Shown here in pieces: positions 8,485 through 17,651 of a stretch of 64,000 nucleotides of DNA (positions are counted from its first letter, which is position 1; every line of letters starts with the position of its first letter). The translations under genes and the position numbers were made by a program. The DNA comes from Thalassolituus sp. UBA1087 (GTDB lineage Bacteria; Pseudomonadota; Gammaproteobacteria; Pseudomonadales; Oceanobacteraceae). The stretch spans positions 89,417 through 153,416 of the forward strand of contig DCCG01000041.1 in assembly GCA_002314145.1 (NCBI GenBank), read 5' to 3'. The notes beneath the pieces were generated by a model. It made no database searches. It was not told the origin of the DNA and saw only the letters and a program-made list of their open reading frames with translations.

Positions 8485-9872
8485 TCGGAACATGGTCACT
8501 GAGTCAGCTGGCGGAACTTCTGCAGGGACAGTTACAGACAACCGTTGACACGCCGGCCGCGGCAAAGGCCGAAGAAGATAACAGCGTGACGGGGATCAGT
8601 ACGGATACGCGCACGATAAAACCCGGTGATCTGTATGTGCCATTAAGTGGTGAACATTTTAATGGTCACGATTTTATTGTTGATGCTGCCGCTAAAGGTG
8701 CCGTTGCTGCTTTGGCAGATCAGGTGCAGGAAAACGCTCCCATTGCGCTGATTAATGTCCCGGACTGTTTGCAGGCGCTGGGCGTGCTGGCCGGTTTTAA
8801 TCGCCAGCAGTTTACCGGCCCTGTGGTAGCGGTAACCGGCAGTGCCGGCAAAACCAGCGTTAAACAGTTAATGGCCAGCGTATTAGGTCAGACTTTTAAT
8901 ACCTGGATGACGAAAGGCAACCTGAATAATCATATTGGTGTACCGCTGACATTATTGTCTCTCACTGCGCAGCATGAAGCCGCAGTGATCGAGTTGGGTG
9001 CCAGCGGCGCCGGGGAAATTGCTTACACCGCTCAATGGGTCAAACCCCGGGTAGGCATTATTACTAATGCCGCAGAAGCCCATATCGAGGGCTTTGGCAG
9101 TCTGGCAGGTGTGGTGCAGACCAAAGGTGAGTTACTTGATTATATTCAGCCCGGCGGTACCGCCGTACTGAATGCAGATGACGAATTTTATTCTCACTGG
9201 AAAGCGCGGGCGGATGGAATTAATCAACTGAGTTTCGGTCTCAGCGCGGACGCTGATATCCGGGCAGAAAATATCCGCCCGGCACTGCAGGGAAGCCAGT
9301 TTGATCTGCTGTATAACGGACAGCAGTTTGCCGTCAGCCTGCCGCTGCCGGGCACGCACAATATCCGCAATGCGCTGGCCGTTGCTGCGGCCGCTTTCGC
9401 TCTTAATATGCCGGCAGAAAATATTGTTGCTGGCTTAAACAGCGCACAGGCAGTGGAAGGACGTCTGCAGTGGATTGATGGCAGTAACGGCCAGCAGATT
9501 CTGAATGATGCCTACAACGCAAATCCGGCGTCGGTTGAAGCGGCGGTTGATGTATTGAAGCAGGCCGACAACAGCTGGCTGGTGCTCGGAGATATGGCTG
9601 AACTGGGAGAGGATGCCGCCGGCATTCACGCCCGTTGTGGACGCTATGCCAAACAGCAGGGAATAAAACATCTTCTGGTTACCGGCGAATTAAGCCGCAA
9701 TACCCTGGATGCTTTCGGAGAAGGTGCGCGCTGGTTTAATGATAAAGCGTCGCTGACTGAGTATTTAAAACAACACACCGGAAAGCAGGATGTCATTCTG
9801 GTTAAAGGATCACGCAGTGCCGGAATGGAAGAAGTTGTTCACGGTCTGCAAGAGATTACAGAGGAAAACTGA
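8481..9872 (+). CDS. murF: UDP-MurNAc-tripeptide:D-Ala-D-Ala ligase MurF
   Basis: This 463-residue ligase attaches D-Ala-D-Ala to the UDP-MurNAc tripeptide. The P-loop VTGSAGKTSVK and the MurF pattern GNLNNHIGVPLTLL are clear, and NDAYNANPASV is a further family motif. The dipeptide comes from Ddl, encoded in the same cluster. It starts within the end of murE and is followed after two bases by mraY. Confidence 0.97.
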   Translation: MIGTWSLSQLAELLQGQLQTTVDTPAAAKAEEDNSVTGISTDTRTIKPGDLYVPLSGEHFNGHDFIVDAAAKGAVAALADQVQENAPIALINVPDCLQALGVLAGFNRQQFTGPVVAVTGSAGKTSVKQLMASVLGQTFNTWMTKGNLNNHIGVPLTLLSLTAQHEAAVIELGASGAGEIAYTAQWVKPRVGIITNAAEAHIEGFGSLAGVVQTKGELLDYIQPGGTAVLNADDEFYSHWKARADGINQLSFGLSADADIRAENIRPALQGSQFDLLYNGQQFAVSLPLPGTHNIRNALAVAAAAFALNMPAENIVAGLNSAQAVEGRLQWIDGSNGQQILNDAYNANPASVEAAVDVLKQADNSWLVLGDMAELGEDAAGIHARCGRYAKQQGIKHLLVTGELSRNTLDAFGEGARWFNDKASLTEYLKQHTGKQDVILVKGSRSAGMEEVVHGLQEITEEN

Positions 9873-9874
9873 TT

Positions 9875-10957
9875 ATGCTGCTTTGGCTGGGAGACTGGTT
9901 GGCACAATTTTATTCAGGCTTTGGGGTGGTTAACTATCTGACGCTGCGGGCGATCCTGTCTGTAATAACGGCGCTGGTCGTTGGCCTGATTATGGGTCCT
10001 GTTGTGATCCGTAAACTGCGTGAATACCAGATTGGCCAGGCCATCCGTGAAGTAGGGCCAAAATCGCATTTAAGCAAAGCCGGTACTCCTACAATGGGTG
10101 GCGTGTTGATTCTGGTTTCTATTGCTATCAGTACTCTGTTATGGGGTGATCTTGAAAACCGCTTTGTCTGGGTGGTACTGCTGGTCACGCTGGCGTTTGG
10201 CGCTATTGGCTGGGTGGATGATTACCGTAAGGTGGTTGAGAAAAATTCCCGGGGGTTGCCGGGTCGCTGGAAATATTTCTGGCAATCCGTCTTTGCGGTG
10301 ATCGTCGGGGCGTATCTTTTTTATACCGCACAAAGCCCCCAGGAGACACAGCTGGTGGTCCCTTTTGTTAAAGACGTAATGCCACAGCTGGGCGTTTTCT
10401 TTGTGTTGCTGACGTATTTTGTGATTGTCGGTTCCAGTAATGCCGTCAATCTGACCGATGGACTCGACGGTCTGGCAATTATGCCTACCGTCATGGTGGG
10501 TGCGGCACTGGGGGTATGTGCTTATCTGGCCGGCAATATTAATTTTGCCAATTATCTGCATATTCCTTACATCGCCGGTGCCGGTGAATTGGTGGTTTTC
10601 TGTGCTGCGATCGTCGGCGCCGGTATTGGCTTTCTGTGGTTTAACACCTATCCGGCCCAGGTTTTTATGGGGGATGTAGGTTCACTGGCACTGGGTGCCG
10701 CACTGGGTGTGGTTGCTGTGGTTGTGCGTCAGGAAATCGTACTTTTTATTATGGGCGGTATTTTCGTTGCCGAAACGCTGTCGGTTATTCTGCAGGTTGC
10801 TTCATTCAAAATGACCGGCAAACGTATTTTCCGCATGGCGCCGCTGCACCATCACTATGAACTTAAAGGCTGGCCGGAACCCAGAGTGATTGTCCGTTTC
10901 TGGATCATTACCATTATTCTGGTTCTGATTGGTCTGGCTACATTAAAAATCCGTTAA
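9875..10957 (+). CDS. mraY: Phospho-MurNAc-pentapeptide transferase MraY
   Basis: The 360-residue polytopic inner-membrane enzyme makes lipid I from UDP-MurNAc-pentapeptide and undecaprenyl phosphate. Diagnostic motifs are present: SKAGTPTMGG near the N terminus, the acidic WVDDYRK, NLTDGLDGLA and the C-terminal APLHHHYELKGWPE. About ten hydrophobic segments are expected. Length matches the family. murD follows after six bases. Confidence 0.98.
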   Translation: MLLWLGDWLAQFYSGFGVVNYLTLRAILSVITALVVGLIMGPVVIRKLREYQIGQAIREVGPKSHLSKAGTPTMGGVLILVSIAISTLLWGDLENRFVWVVLLVTLAFGAIGWVDDYRKVVEKNSRGLPGRWKYFWQSVFAVIVGAYLFYTAQSPQETQLVVPFVKDVMPQLGVFFVLLTYFVIVGSSNAVNLTDGLDGLAIMPTVMVGAALGVCAYLAGNINFANYLHIPYIAGAGELVVFCAAIVGAGIGFLWFNTYPAQVFMGDVGSLALGAALGVVAVVVRQEIVLFIMGGIFVAETLSVILQVASFKMTGKRIFRMAPLHHHYELKGWPEPRVIVRFWIITIILVLIGLATLKIR

Positions 10958-10963
10958 GGCAAA

Positions 10964-12307
10964 ATGATGAACGAAGCAGGGTCAATAAATACACGCATGG
11001 TAGTCGGTCTGGGAATGACCGGGCTGTCGGCTGCGCGCTGGTGTCAGCGGCGCGGTTATGCGTTTGACCTGTGCGATACCCGCCCGGCACTGGTAAATAT
11101 TGAACAGATAGCCAGCGAATTTCCGGATGCCCGGATCTTTCTCGGTGACCAGGTCAGCGGTGAGCTTCTTGCCTCTTACGATCAGTTAATTGTCAGCCCT
11201 GGTGTGCCGCTGACATTGCCGTCGATTCAGCAGGCGGTGTCGCAGGGAGCATCAGTGACCGGAGACATTGATCTGTTCCGTCAACAGTGTGACAAACCCT
11301 TAATAGCCATCACAGGTTCTAACGGTAAAAGCACTGTCACGACTCTGGTGGGCGAACTATTACAGGCGGCAGGCAAGTCGGTGGCGGTCGGCGGTAATAT
11401 TGGCGTTCCCGCGCTGGATCTGCCGCAGGCCGATATTTATGTGCTGGAATTATCCAGCTTCCAGCTTGAGACAACCCGCGCGCTGGGCGCACAGGCCGCG
11501 GTTATTCTGAACCTGAGTGAAGATCATATGGATCGTTATCAGGGTATGAATGATTACCTCACTGCTAAGCAGCGTATTTTCCAGGCAGCACAGCACACGG
11601 TGGTTAATCGTGATGACGCGGCGACGATGGCTCCTGGCGGCAAAGCCGATCTGAGTTTTGGCTTGTCTGCTCCTACTGATGCGGCGGAATTCGGATTGTC
11701 TGTCATCGATGGCGAATACTGTATCTGTCGTGGCGATGCTGTGCTGGTGAAATCATCAGAATTAAAAGTTAAAGGTCTGCATAACCTTGCTAACGTGATG
11801 GCAGCATTGGCGCTGGTTGAACTGGCTGGTGTTAATTCTGCCGACGTTATTCCTTGCCTGAAATCATTTACCGGCCTGGAGCATCGCTGCCAATGGCTGG
11901 GCGAGCGCGATGGTGTGGCGTTTTACAATGATTCCAAGGGCACCAATGTCGCGTCGACGCTGGCCGCCATTGACGGTCTTGGTGCTGCGACGGAAGGTAA
12001 TATTCTGCTGTTGGCCGGCGGTGTCGGTAAAGGGCAGGATTTTTCACCGCTGGCTTCTTCCTGCGGACAGTATGCCGGAGCCTTATTTGCTTATGGCGAG
12101 GATAAACAACAGATTGCCGATGCTGTAGCCGGGCAGTGTGAAGTATCCCTTTATGCCAATATGGATGAAGCGTTCCGGGCTGCCTGTGATTCAGCGAAGC
12201 CAGGTGACGCGGTTTTATTGTCACCGGCATGTGCCAGTTTTGATCAGTTTAAAAATTACGCAGAGCGTGGTCAGCACTTCTGCAGGTTAGTGGAGGCAGT
12301 ATTATGA
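10964..12307 (+). CDS. murD: UDP-MurNAc-L-alanine:D-glutamate ligase MurD
   Basis: This 447-residue ligase adds D-glutamate to UDP-MurNAc-L-Ala. The N-terminal nucleotide-binding fold starts with VVGLGMTGLSAARW, the ATP loop is ITGSNGKSTVT, and YNDSKGTNVAST is the MurD motif in the C-terminal half. Two consecutive ATG codons (10964 and 10967) could each start the protein. It ends four bases into ftsW. Confidence 0.97.
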   Translation: MMNEAGSINTRMVVGLGMTGLSAARWCQRRGYAFDLCDTRPALVNIEQIASEFPDARIFLGDQVSGELLASYDQLIVSPGVPLTLPSIQQAVSQGASVTGDIDLFRQQCDKPLIAITGSNGKSTVTTLVGELLQAAGKSVAVGGNIGVPALDLPQADIYVLELSSFQLETTRALGAQAAVILNLSEDHMDRYQGMNDYLTAKQRIFQAAQHTVVNRDDAATMAPGGKADLSFGLSAPTDAAEFGLSVIDGEYCICRGDAVLVKSSELKVKGLHNLANVMAALALVELAGVNSADVIPCLKSFTGLEHRCQWLGERDGVAFYNDSKGTNVASTLAAIDGLGAATEGNILLLAGGVGKGQDFSPLASSCGQYAGALFAYGEDKQQIADAVAGQCEVSLYANMDEAFRAACDSAKPGDAVLLSPACASFDQFKNYAERGQHFCRLVEAVL

Positions 12308-13458
12308 ATACGATGCTGCGCCATCACCTGGGTTGGCAAATGCATGAATCCGTTTTTTTGCCGTGGCTCGGTTTAATGTGCCTTGGCTGGATTATGGTGA
12401 CCTCAGCTTCCACAGAAATTGCTGAGTTTTATACCGGTAATGCCGCTTATTTCTCTATCCGGCACGCGGTATATGTGCTGCTCGGAATTATCACCACTTA
12501 TGCCGCCAGTCAGGTGTCGCTGGCATCCTGGGCAAAAATTGATGTACTGATGCTGGTGGTGGCCATTATAGGTCTGGTGCTCGTATTTGTTCCGGGAATC
12601 GGACATGAAGTGAATGGCAGTCAGCGCTGGCTGAATCTCGGGGTGATTAAAATACAGGCTTCTGAAATCGCGAAATTTGCAGCGGTTTTTTATATTGCCG
12701 GTTATCTGGTGCGGCGCCAGCATGAAGTGCAGCAAAGCTGGTCTGGCTTTATCAAGCCACTGGCGATTCTGGCATTTATCGTATTTCTGTTGTTGCTGGA
12801 ACCGGATTTCGGCGCCGTCGTGGTGTTGATGGGGGCTGTCCTTATTCAGTTATTTCTGGGCGGTGTTAAAGCCGGACAGTTCTTTTTGTTGCTGATCGCC
12901 ACTCTGATATTAAGTGGTTTTGTTCTGACATCCGAAAGTTACCGGGTGGAGCGTCTGATGGCTTACCTGGACCCCTGGGCGCCGGAACACGTGTATGGCA
13001 CAGGTTATCAGTTGACACAGTCACTGATTGCATTTGGCCGTGGTGACTGGTTTGGTGTCGGCCTGGGTGAAAGTGTGCAGAAACTGTTTTATTTGCCGGA
13101 AGCTCATACCGATTTTGTATTCGCCATCTGGGCTGAAGAAACCGGGCTTGCCGGTGGTGTGCTGGCCTTAGGATTGTTGATGTTTGTTATCTCACTGATC
13201 TGGAGAATCGCCTGGCGGGCGCAGAAAGCAGGTCATTTATATGCCGCCTACGTTGCGATTGGTATTGCGGCGCTGCTGGGCTTGCAGGCGGTGATTAATC
13301 TGGGCGTTAACATTGGGTTATTGCCGACCAAAGGGCTGACATTACCTTTCTTCAGTTATGGTGGTTCAAGTTTATTGGTGTGTTGTGTCATGGTCGGTGT
13401 GGTTATGAGAATCGCCCATGAAACCTCTGAACAGGAGGCGACAGGGAATGACGGTTAA
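12304..13458 (+). CDS. ftsW: Septal peptidoglycan glycosyltransferase FtsW
   Basis: The 384-residue SEDS-family membrane protein has about ten transmembrane helices. It polymerises lipid II at the septum with FtsI. SEDS motifs are recognisable, including QRWLNLG, the large periplasmic loop AYLDPWAPEHVYGTGYQLTQS, and the C-terminal GLTLPFFSYGGSS. It overlaps murD by four bases and murG by 11. Confidence 0.97.
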   Translation: MNTMLRHHLGWQMHESVFLPWLGLMCLGWIMVTSASTEIAEFYTGNAAYFSIRHAVYVLLGIITTYAASQVSLASWAKIDVLMLVVAIIGLVLVFVPGIGHEVNGSQRWLNLGVIKIQASEIAKFAAVFYIAGYLVRRQHEVQQSWSGFIKPLAILAFIVFLLLLEPDFGAVVVLMGAVLIQLFLGGVKAGQFFLLLIATLILSGFVLTSESYRVERLMAYLDPWAPEHVYGTGYQLTQSLIAFGRGDWFGVGLGESVQKLFYLPEAHTDFVFAIWAEETGLAGGVLALGLLMFVISLIWRIAWRAQKAGHLYAAYVAIGIAALLGLQAVINLGVNIGLLPTKGLTLPFFSYGGSSLLVCCVMVGVVMRIAHETSEQEATGNDG

Positions 13459-14527
13459 AAAAGCACTGATGATGGCCGGCGGTACCGGCGGGCATGTGTT
13501 TCCGGCGCTGGCTGTTGCGGCTGAGCTGCAGAAAGATGGCTGGCAGGTTGAATGGCTTGGCACCGCCGCAGGTATAGAAAAAGACCTGGTACCGGCCAAC
13601 CAGATTCCGCTGCATACCATCGCCATCAAAGGACTGCGTGGTAAAGGCTTTGCCGGTTTATTGCTGGCACCCTTTAAAGTAGCGCGTGCGGTATGGCAGG
13701 CGAAGAAGATTATTAAGCAGATTAACCCGGATGTTGTGCTTGGCTTCGGCGGTTATGTCACTGGCCCGGGTGGTGTTGCGGCAAAAATGCTGGGAATACC
13801 GCTGTTGGTGCACGAGCAGAATGCCAGAGCCGGTATGACCAACAAGCTGCTGAGCCGCCTGGCTGATTGTGTGATGCAGGCTTTCCCGGGAGCAATCGAC
13901 GGCGCTATAACAACGGGAAATCCGGTACGCCGTGATGTGGTTGAGTTGCCGGACCCTGTGTCCCGCTATGGCGAACGCAGAGACAATAAAGTGCTTAACG
14001 TTTTAATTATTGGCGGTAGCCAGGGAGCCGTGGCGGTTAACAATGCCGTGTTCGATGCCATGGATATGTTACCTGGCCATGAACGTCCGCGGCTGCGCCA
14101 GCAGGCAGGCAAAAATAATTACGAAAAAGTATCGGCTGATTACAGAGACGCCGGGATTGAAGCAGAAATACTGCCATTTATTGATGATATGGCAGCAGCT
14201 TATGCCTGGGCAGACATGCTCGTCTGCCGGGCGGGGGCACTGACTGTATCGGAAGTCGCTGCAGCAGGATGTGCGGCGATTTTTATCCCGCTGCCTTCGG
14301 CGGTCGATGACCATCAGACAGCGAATGCCCGCTACTTATCTGACAATAAAGCGGCGCTGTTGTGTCCGCAGAAAGAGCTGACCCCTGAGTGGTTAGCCGA
14401 GCAATGGGTCAGCTTCGCAGAAGAACGTGAAGAGCTGACAGATATCGCTGTCAAAGCCCGTGAGCTGGCAATGACAGATGCGGCAGAGAAAGTTGCCGAA
14501 CAGGTTAAGAGGTTTGTCCGTGACTGA
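13448..14527 (+). CDS. murG: Lipid II synthase MurG
   Basis: The 359-residue GT-B glycosyltransferase adds GlcNAc to lipid I. The N-terminal MMAGGTGGHVFPALAVA glycine-rich loop, GFGGYVTGPGG and HEQNARAG motifs identify it. The ATG at 13448 is chosen because AGGAGG lies nine bases upstream and because MurG proteins begin only a few residues before this loop; an in-frame ATG at 13418 would add ten non-family residues. It overlaps ftsW by 11 bases and murC by eight. Confidence 0.96.
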   Translation: MTVKKALMMAGGTGGHVFPALAVAAELQKDGWQVEWLGTAAGIEKDLVPANQIPLHTIAIKGLRGKGFAGLLLAPFKVARAVWQAKKIIKQINPDVVLGFGGYVTGPGGVAAKMLGIPLLVHEQNARAGMTNKLLSRLADCVMQAFPGAIDGAITTGNPVRRDVVELPDPVSRYGERRDNKVLNVLIIGGSQGAVAVNNAVFDAMDMLPGHERPRLRQQAGKNNYEKVSADYRDAGIEAEILPFIDDMAAAYAWADMLVCRAGALTVSEVAAAGCAAIFIPLPSAVDDHQTANARYLSDNKAALLCPQKELTPEWLAEQWVSFAEEREELTDIAVKARELAMTDAAEKVAEQVKRFVRD

Positions 14528-15974
14528 ACAAAGCAGAGAAAATATGCGCTATCTGATTCCGGAAATGCGCCGTATCCGCTGCATACACTTTGTAGGGATA
14601 GGTGGTGCCGGCATGTGTGGTATTGCCGAAGTACTGCTGAATCAGGGCTACCGGATTTCAGGTTCTGACCTGAGAGAATCGACAGTCACAGAACGCCTGC
14701 GCACACTGGGTGTTGATGTTTATATCGGTCATCAGGAAGACAACGTAAAAGCCGCGGATGTTATCGTGGTTTCAACAGCCATTGATCAGAATAACCCGGA
14801 AATTCAGTACGCACTGGAACGCCGTATTCCGGTCGTACGGCGTGCTGAAATGCTGGCTGAACTGATGCGCTTCCGTCACGGTATTGCCGTAGCGGGCACT
14901 CATGGCAAAACCACCACAACCAGCATGGTGACATCGGTATTGGCTGAGGGCGGATTTGATCCGACGTTTGTGATCGGTGGTAAATTAAACAGTGCCGGTA
15001 CCAACGCCCGTCTGGGTGCAAGTCGTTACCTGGTAGCTGAAGCCGATGAAAGCGATGCATCCTTTCTTCATCTGCAGCCTATGGTGTCAATCGTCACCAA
15101 TATCGATGCCGACCATATGAGTACTTATGGCGGTGATTTTGAGGTGTTAAAAAATACCTTCGTTGATTTTCTCCATAACCTGCCATTTTATGGCCTGGCC
15201 GTGATGTGTATTGATGATGCTACGGTGCGTGAACTGCTGCCGCGGATCAGTCGTCAGGTTGTTACTTATGGCTTTTCGGACGATGCCGATTATCGTGCGG
15301 ATAATCTGTCGCAGAACGGCATATACACAAGCTTCACGGTGCACCGGCCCGGTGGGCGCGATGATCTGAATATCCGTCTGCGTATGCCAGGTAAACATAA
15401 TGTACTTAACGCACTGGCCACCATTGCGGTGGCTGATGATGAAGGCGTTAAAGACAGTGCCATTACCAGTGCGCTGGAAAAATTTGCCGGTGTCGGCCGG
15501 CGCTTTACCGTGTGTGGTGAGTTCGCGCTGGGGGATGGTGACGTCATGATGGTTGATGACTATGGCCATCATCCCCGTGAACTGGAAGTCACGATTGATG
15601 CCATTCGCAGCGGTTTTCCGGAGCGACGTCTGGTGATGCTGTTTCAGCCTCACCGGTATACCCGTACCCATGATCTTTACGAAGACTTTGTGAAAGTGCT
15701 GTCACGGGCCGACGCTCTGTTATTAATGGAAGTTTATCCCGCCGGGGAAAAACCCATTGCCGGCGCCGATGGCCGTTCACTGTGTGGCAGTATCCGTCAG
15801 CGCAGTACGCTGGACCCGGTATTTGTGGAGCGGGATGAATCATTACAGCAGCCATTACAGGGCATTCTGCAGCCCGGTGATATTTTATTAACCCAGGGAG
15901 CTGGTGATATCGGGAATCTCGCTCTTCATCTGGCGCGGGAATTGCCACAGTGGCTCAGCGAGGTGGAAATATGA
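14520..15974 (+). CDS. murC: UDP-N-acetylmuramate:L-alanine ligase MurC
   Basis: This 484-residue ligase commits UDP-MurNAc to stem-peptide synthesis. The dinucleotide-like HFVGIGGAGMCGIAEVL and ATP loop GTHGKTTTTSM are present, as is the YGHHPRE motif. The start is a GTG at 14520, preceded by AAGAGG and overlapping the murG stop; it gives an N terminus of the usual length, whereas ATG 14544 would be shorter by eight residues. The ddl start overlaps its stop. Confidence 0.95.
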   Translation: MTEQSRENMRYLIPEMRRIRCIHFVGIGGAGMCGIAEVLLNQGYRISGSDLRESTVTERLRTLGVDVYIGHQEDNVKAADVIVVSTAIDQNNPEIQYALERRIPVVRRAEMLAELMRFRHGIAVAGTHGKTTTTSMVTSVLAEGGFDPTFVIGGKLNSAGTNARLGASRYLVAEADESDASFLHLQPMVSIVTNIDADHMSTYGGDFEVLKNTFVDFLHNLPFYGLAVMCIDDATVRELLPRISRQVVTYGFSDDADYRADNLSQNGIYTSFTVHRPGGRDDLNIRLRMPGKHNVLNALATIAVADDEGVKDSAITSALEKFAGVGRRFTVCGEFALGDGDVMMVDDYGHHPRELEVTIDAIRSGFPERRLVMLFQPHRYTRTHDLYEDFVKVLSRADALLLMEVYPAGEKPIAGADGRSLCGSIRQRSTLDPVFVERDESLQQPLQGILQPGDILLTQGAGDIGNLALHLARELPQWLSEVEI

Positions 15975-16897
15975 CGGCAGCAGAGCTGGGCAAAGTATTG
16001 GTATTGATGGGCGGCACCTCGGCAGAGCGGGAAGTTTCTCTGCGCAGTGGGACAGCAGTTTATGACGCACTGTGTGAGTTGAATGCGGATGTAAAGAAAA
16101 TCGATATTCAGCAGGATGCCGTTGCACAGCTGACAGCAGAAAACTTTGATGTGGCATTTATTGCCTTACACGGCCGGGGTGGAGAAGACGGTACCATTCA
16201 GGGAGTGCTTGAATGGCTGGATAAACCCTATACCGGCAGTGGTGTCATGGCATCCGCACTGGCTATGGATAAATGGCGGACAAAACTGATATGGCAGGCG
16301 GCGGGGTTACCGACACCGACAGCATTTCTGCTGCAGCAGGACAGCCAATGGGATCGCCTGATCAGCGAGTTAGGCAATGACGCCATCGTCAAACCTGCAC
16401 GCGAGGGTTCCAGTATCGGTATGCGCAAAGTACATACTGCCGCTGAACTGCAGGAAAGCTTTGAATTTGCATCCGGTTTTGATGGGCTGGTGTTGGCGGA
16501 GCGCTGGATATCCGGTGGTGAATTTACGGTTGCGATTGTGGACGGTGAAACGCTGCCTGCTATTCAGCTGAAGACCACCCATGAATTTTACGATTACGAT
16601 GCCAAATACAAAGCCAGTGATACGCAGTACCTGTTGCCCTGTGGTCTCAGTGCCGAAAAAGAAGCGGAATTACAGGCACTGGCATTAATGGCGTTTGATG
16701 TATTGGGATGTCAGGGCTGGGGACGCATTGATGTGATGCAGGATGCCGCGGGTAAGTTCTGGCTGCTGGAAGCCAATACTGCCCCGGGTATGACGGATCA
16801 CAGCCTGGTTCCGATGGCGGCTAACGCTACCGGTCTGGCTTTTCCACAGCTGGTGGAAAAACTGTTAATTGAAGCAAAAAGGCGTCAGCGTGGCTAA
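15971..16897 (+). CDS. ddl: D-alanine:D-alanine ligase
   Basis: The 308-residue ATP-grasp enzyme makes D-Ala-D-Ala for MurF. The N-terminal VLMGGTSAEREVSLRSG and AFIALHGRGGEDGTIQG signatures are both classical for Ddl, and EANTAPGMTDHSLVP near the C terminus binds Mg-ATP and substrate. The ATG at 15971 overlaps the murC stop by four bases and fits the family's N terminus better than an upstream in-frame start at 15950. Confidence 0.97.
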   Translation: MTAAELGKVLVLMGGTSAEREVSLRSGTAVYDALCELNADVKKIDIQQDAVAQLTAENFDVAFIALHGRGGEDGTIQGVLEWLDKPYTGSGVMASALAMDKWRTKLIWQAAGLPTPTAFLLQQDSQWDRLISELGNDAIVKPAREGSSIGMRKVHTAAELQESFEFASGFDGLVLAERWISGGEFTVAIVDGETLPAIQLKTTHEFYDYDAKYKASDTQYLLPCGLSAEKEAELQALALMAFDVLGCQGWGRIDVMQDAAGKFWLLEANTAPGMTDHSLVPMAANATGLAFPQLVEKLLIEAKRRQRG

Positions 16898-17651
16898 AAA
16901 AGCAGAGACGCCCCGTGGGGCGACACCATTACAGATAAAGGAAAAGCGTGAGTGGAATATTTCACTGCCGCCGATTCCCTGGCACCTGCTGGGTATTCTG
17001 GTCATGGTGTCTGCGGTGGTGGCCGGTGGGCGCTGGGCTTATCAGAGCTGGCCTATTGAAGAGATTCAGGTCAATGGCCGTTTATCTGTATGGCAGGCGG
17101 AAGACATTGCGCAACGGCTCAGCTGGGTAAAAAACGAGAGTTTTTTCTCACTGGACCCACAGAAAGTATACAGTCAGCTGGATGCACTGCCGCTGGTTAA
17201 ACAGGTAATGGTAAGAAAGCAATGGCCAGGAACTCTGCAGATAAAAATTGCTGAAGATCTGCCCATGGCCTTAATGAATGATCACAGGTTACTGAGTATC
17301 GGTGGAGAAATCAGTGACGTGCCCGATGGCTATGACACATCAGGCCTGGCCAGAATTAATGGTGATGAAAGTCAGGTTGCTACGGCCGTGCGTTATTTCC
17401 GCCGGGTACAGCAAAGCCTTAAACAGAAGGAACTGAAAATTAACATGCTGACAGTGAATAAAGTCGGATCCGTGAGTCTCAGCCTATCCAACGGATGGCA
17501 GGTGAATCTGGGGCGTCAATATTTTGAAGAGCGGATTCAGCGGCTGGGCAGTCTGCTGACAAAACTGCCACAGAGCAAAGTAGAAAGTCTGGATTTACGT
17601 TACGGAAAAGGCGCAGCAGTGCGCTGGCGTTCAACGCAGGAGATGGGGTAA
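16890..17651 (+). CDS. ftsQ: Cell division protein FtsQ
   Basis: This protein of about 253 residues has a basic cytoplasmic N terminus, one transmembrane segment (about 34-52), a POTRA domain (IEEIQVNGRLSVWQAEDIAQRL) and an FtsQ/DivIB domain. It scaffolds FtsL and FtsB at the divisome. The probable start is the GTG at 16890, which overlaps the ddl stop; a TTG at 16869 is an alternative. The stop shares one base with the ftsA ATG (TAATG). Confidence 0.93.
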   Translation: MAKKAETPRGATPLQIKEKREWNISLPPIPWHLLGILVMVSAVVAGGRWAYQSWPIEEIQVNGRLSVWQAEDIAQRLSWVKNESFFSLDPQKVYSQLDALPLVKQVMVRKQWPGTLQIKIAEDLPMALMNDHRLLSIGGEISDVPDGYDTSGLARINGDESQVATAVRYFRRVQQSLKQKELKINMLTVNKVGSVSLSLSNGWQVNLGRQYFEERIQRLGSLLTKLPQSKVESLDLRYGKGAAVRWRSTQEMG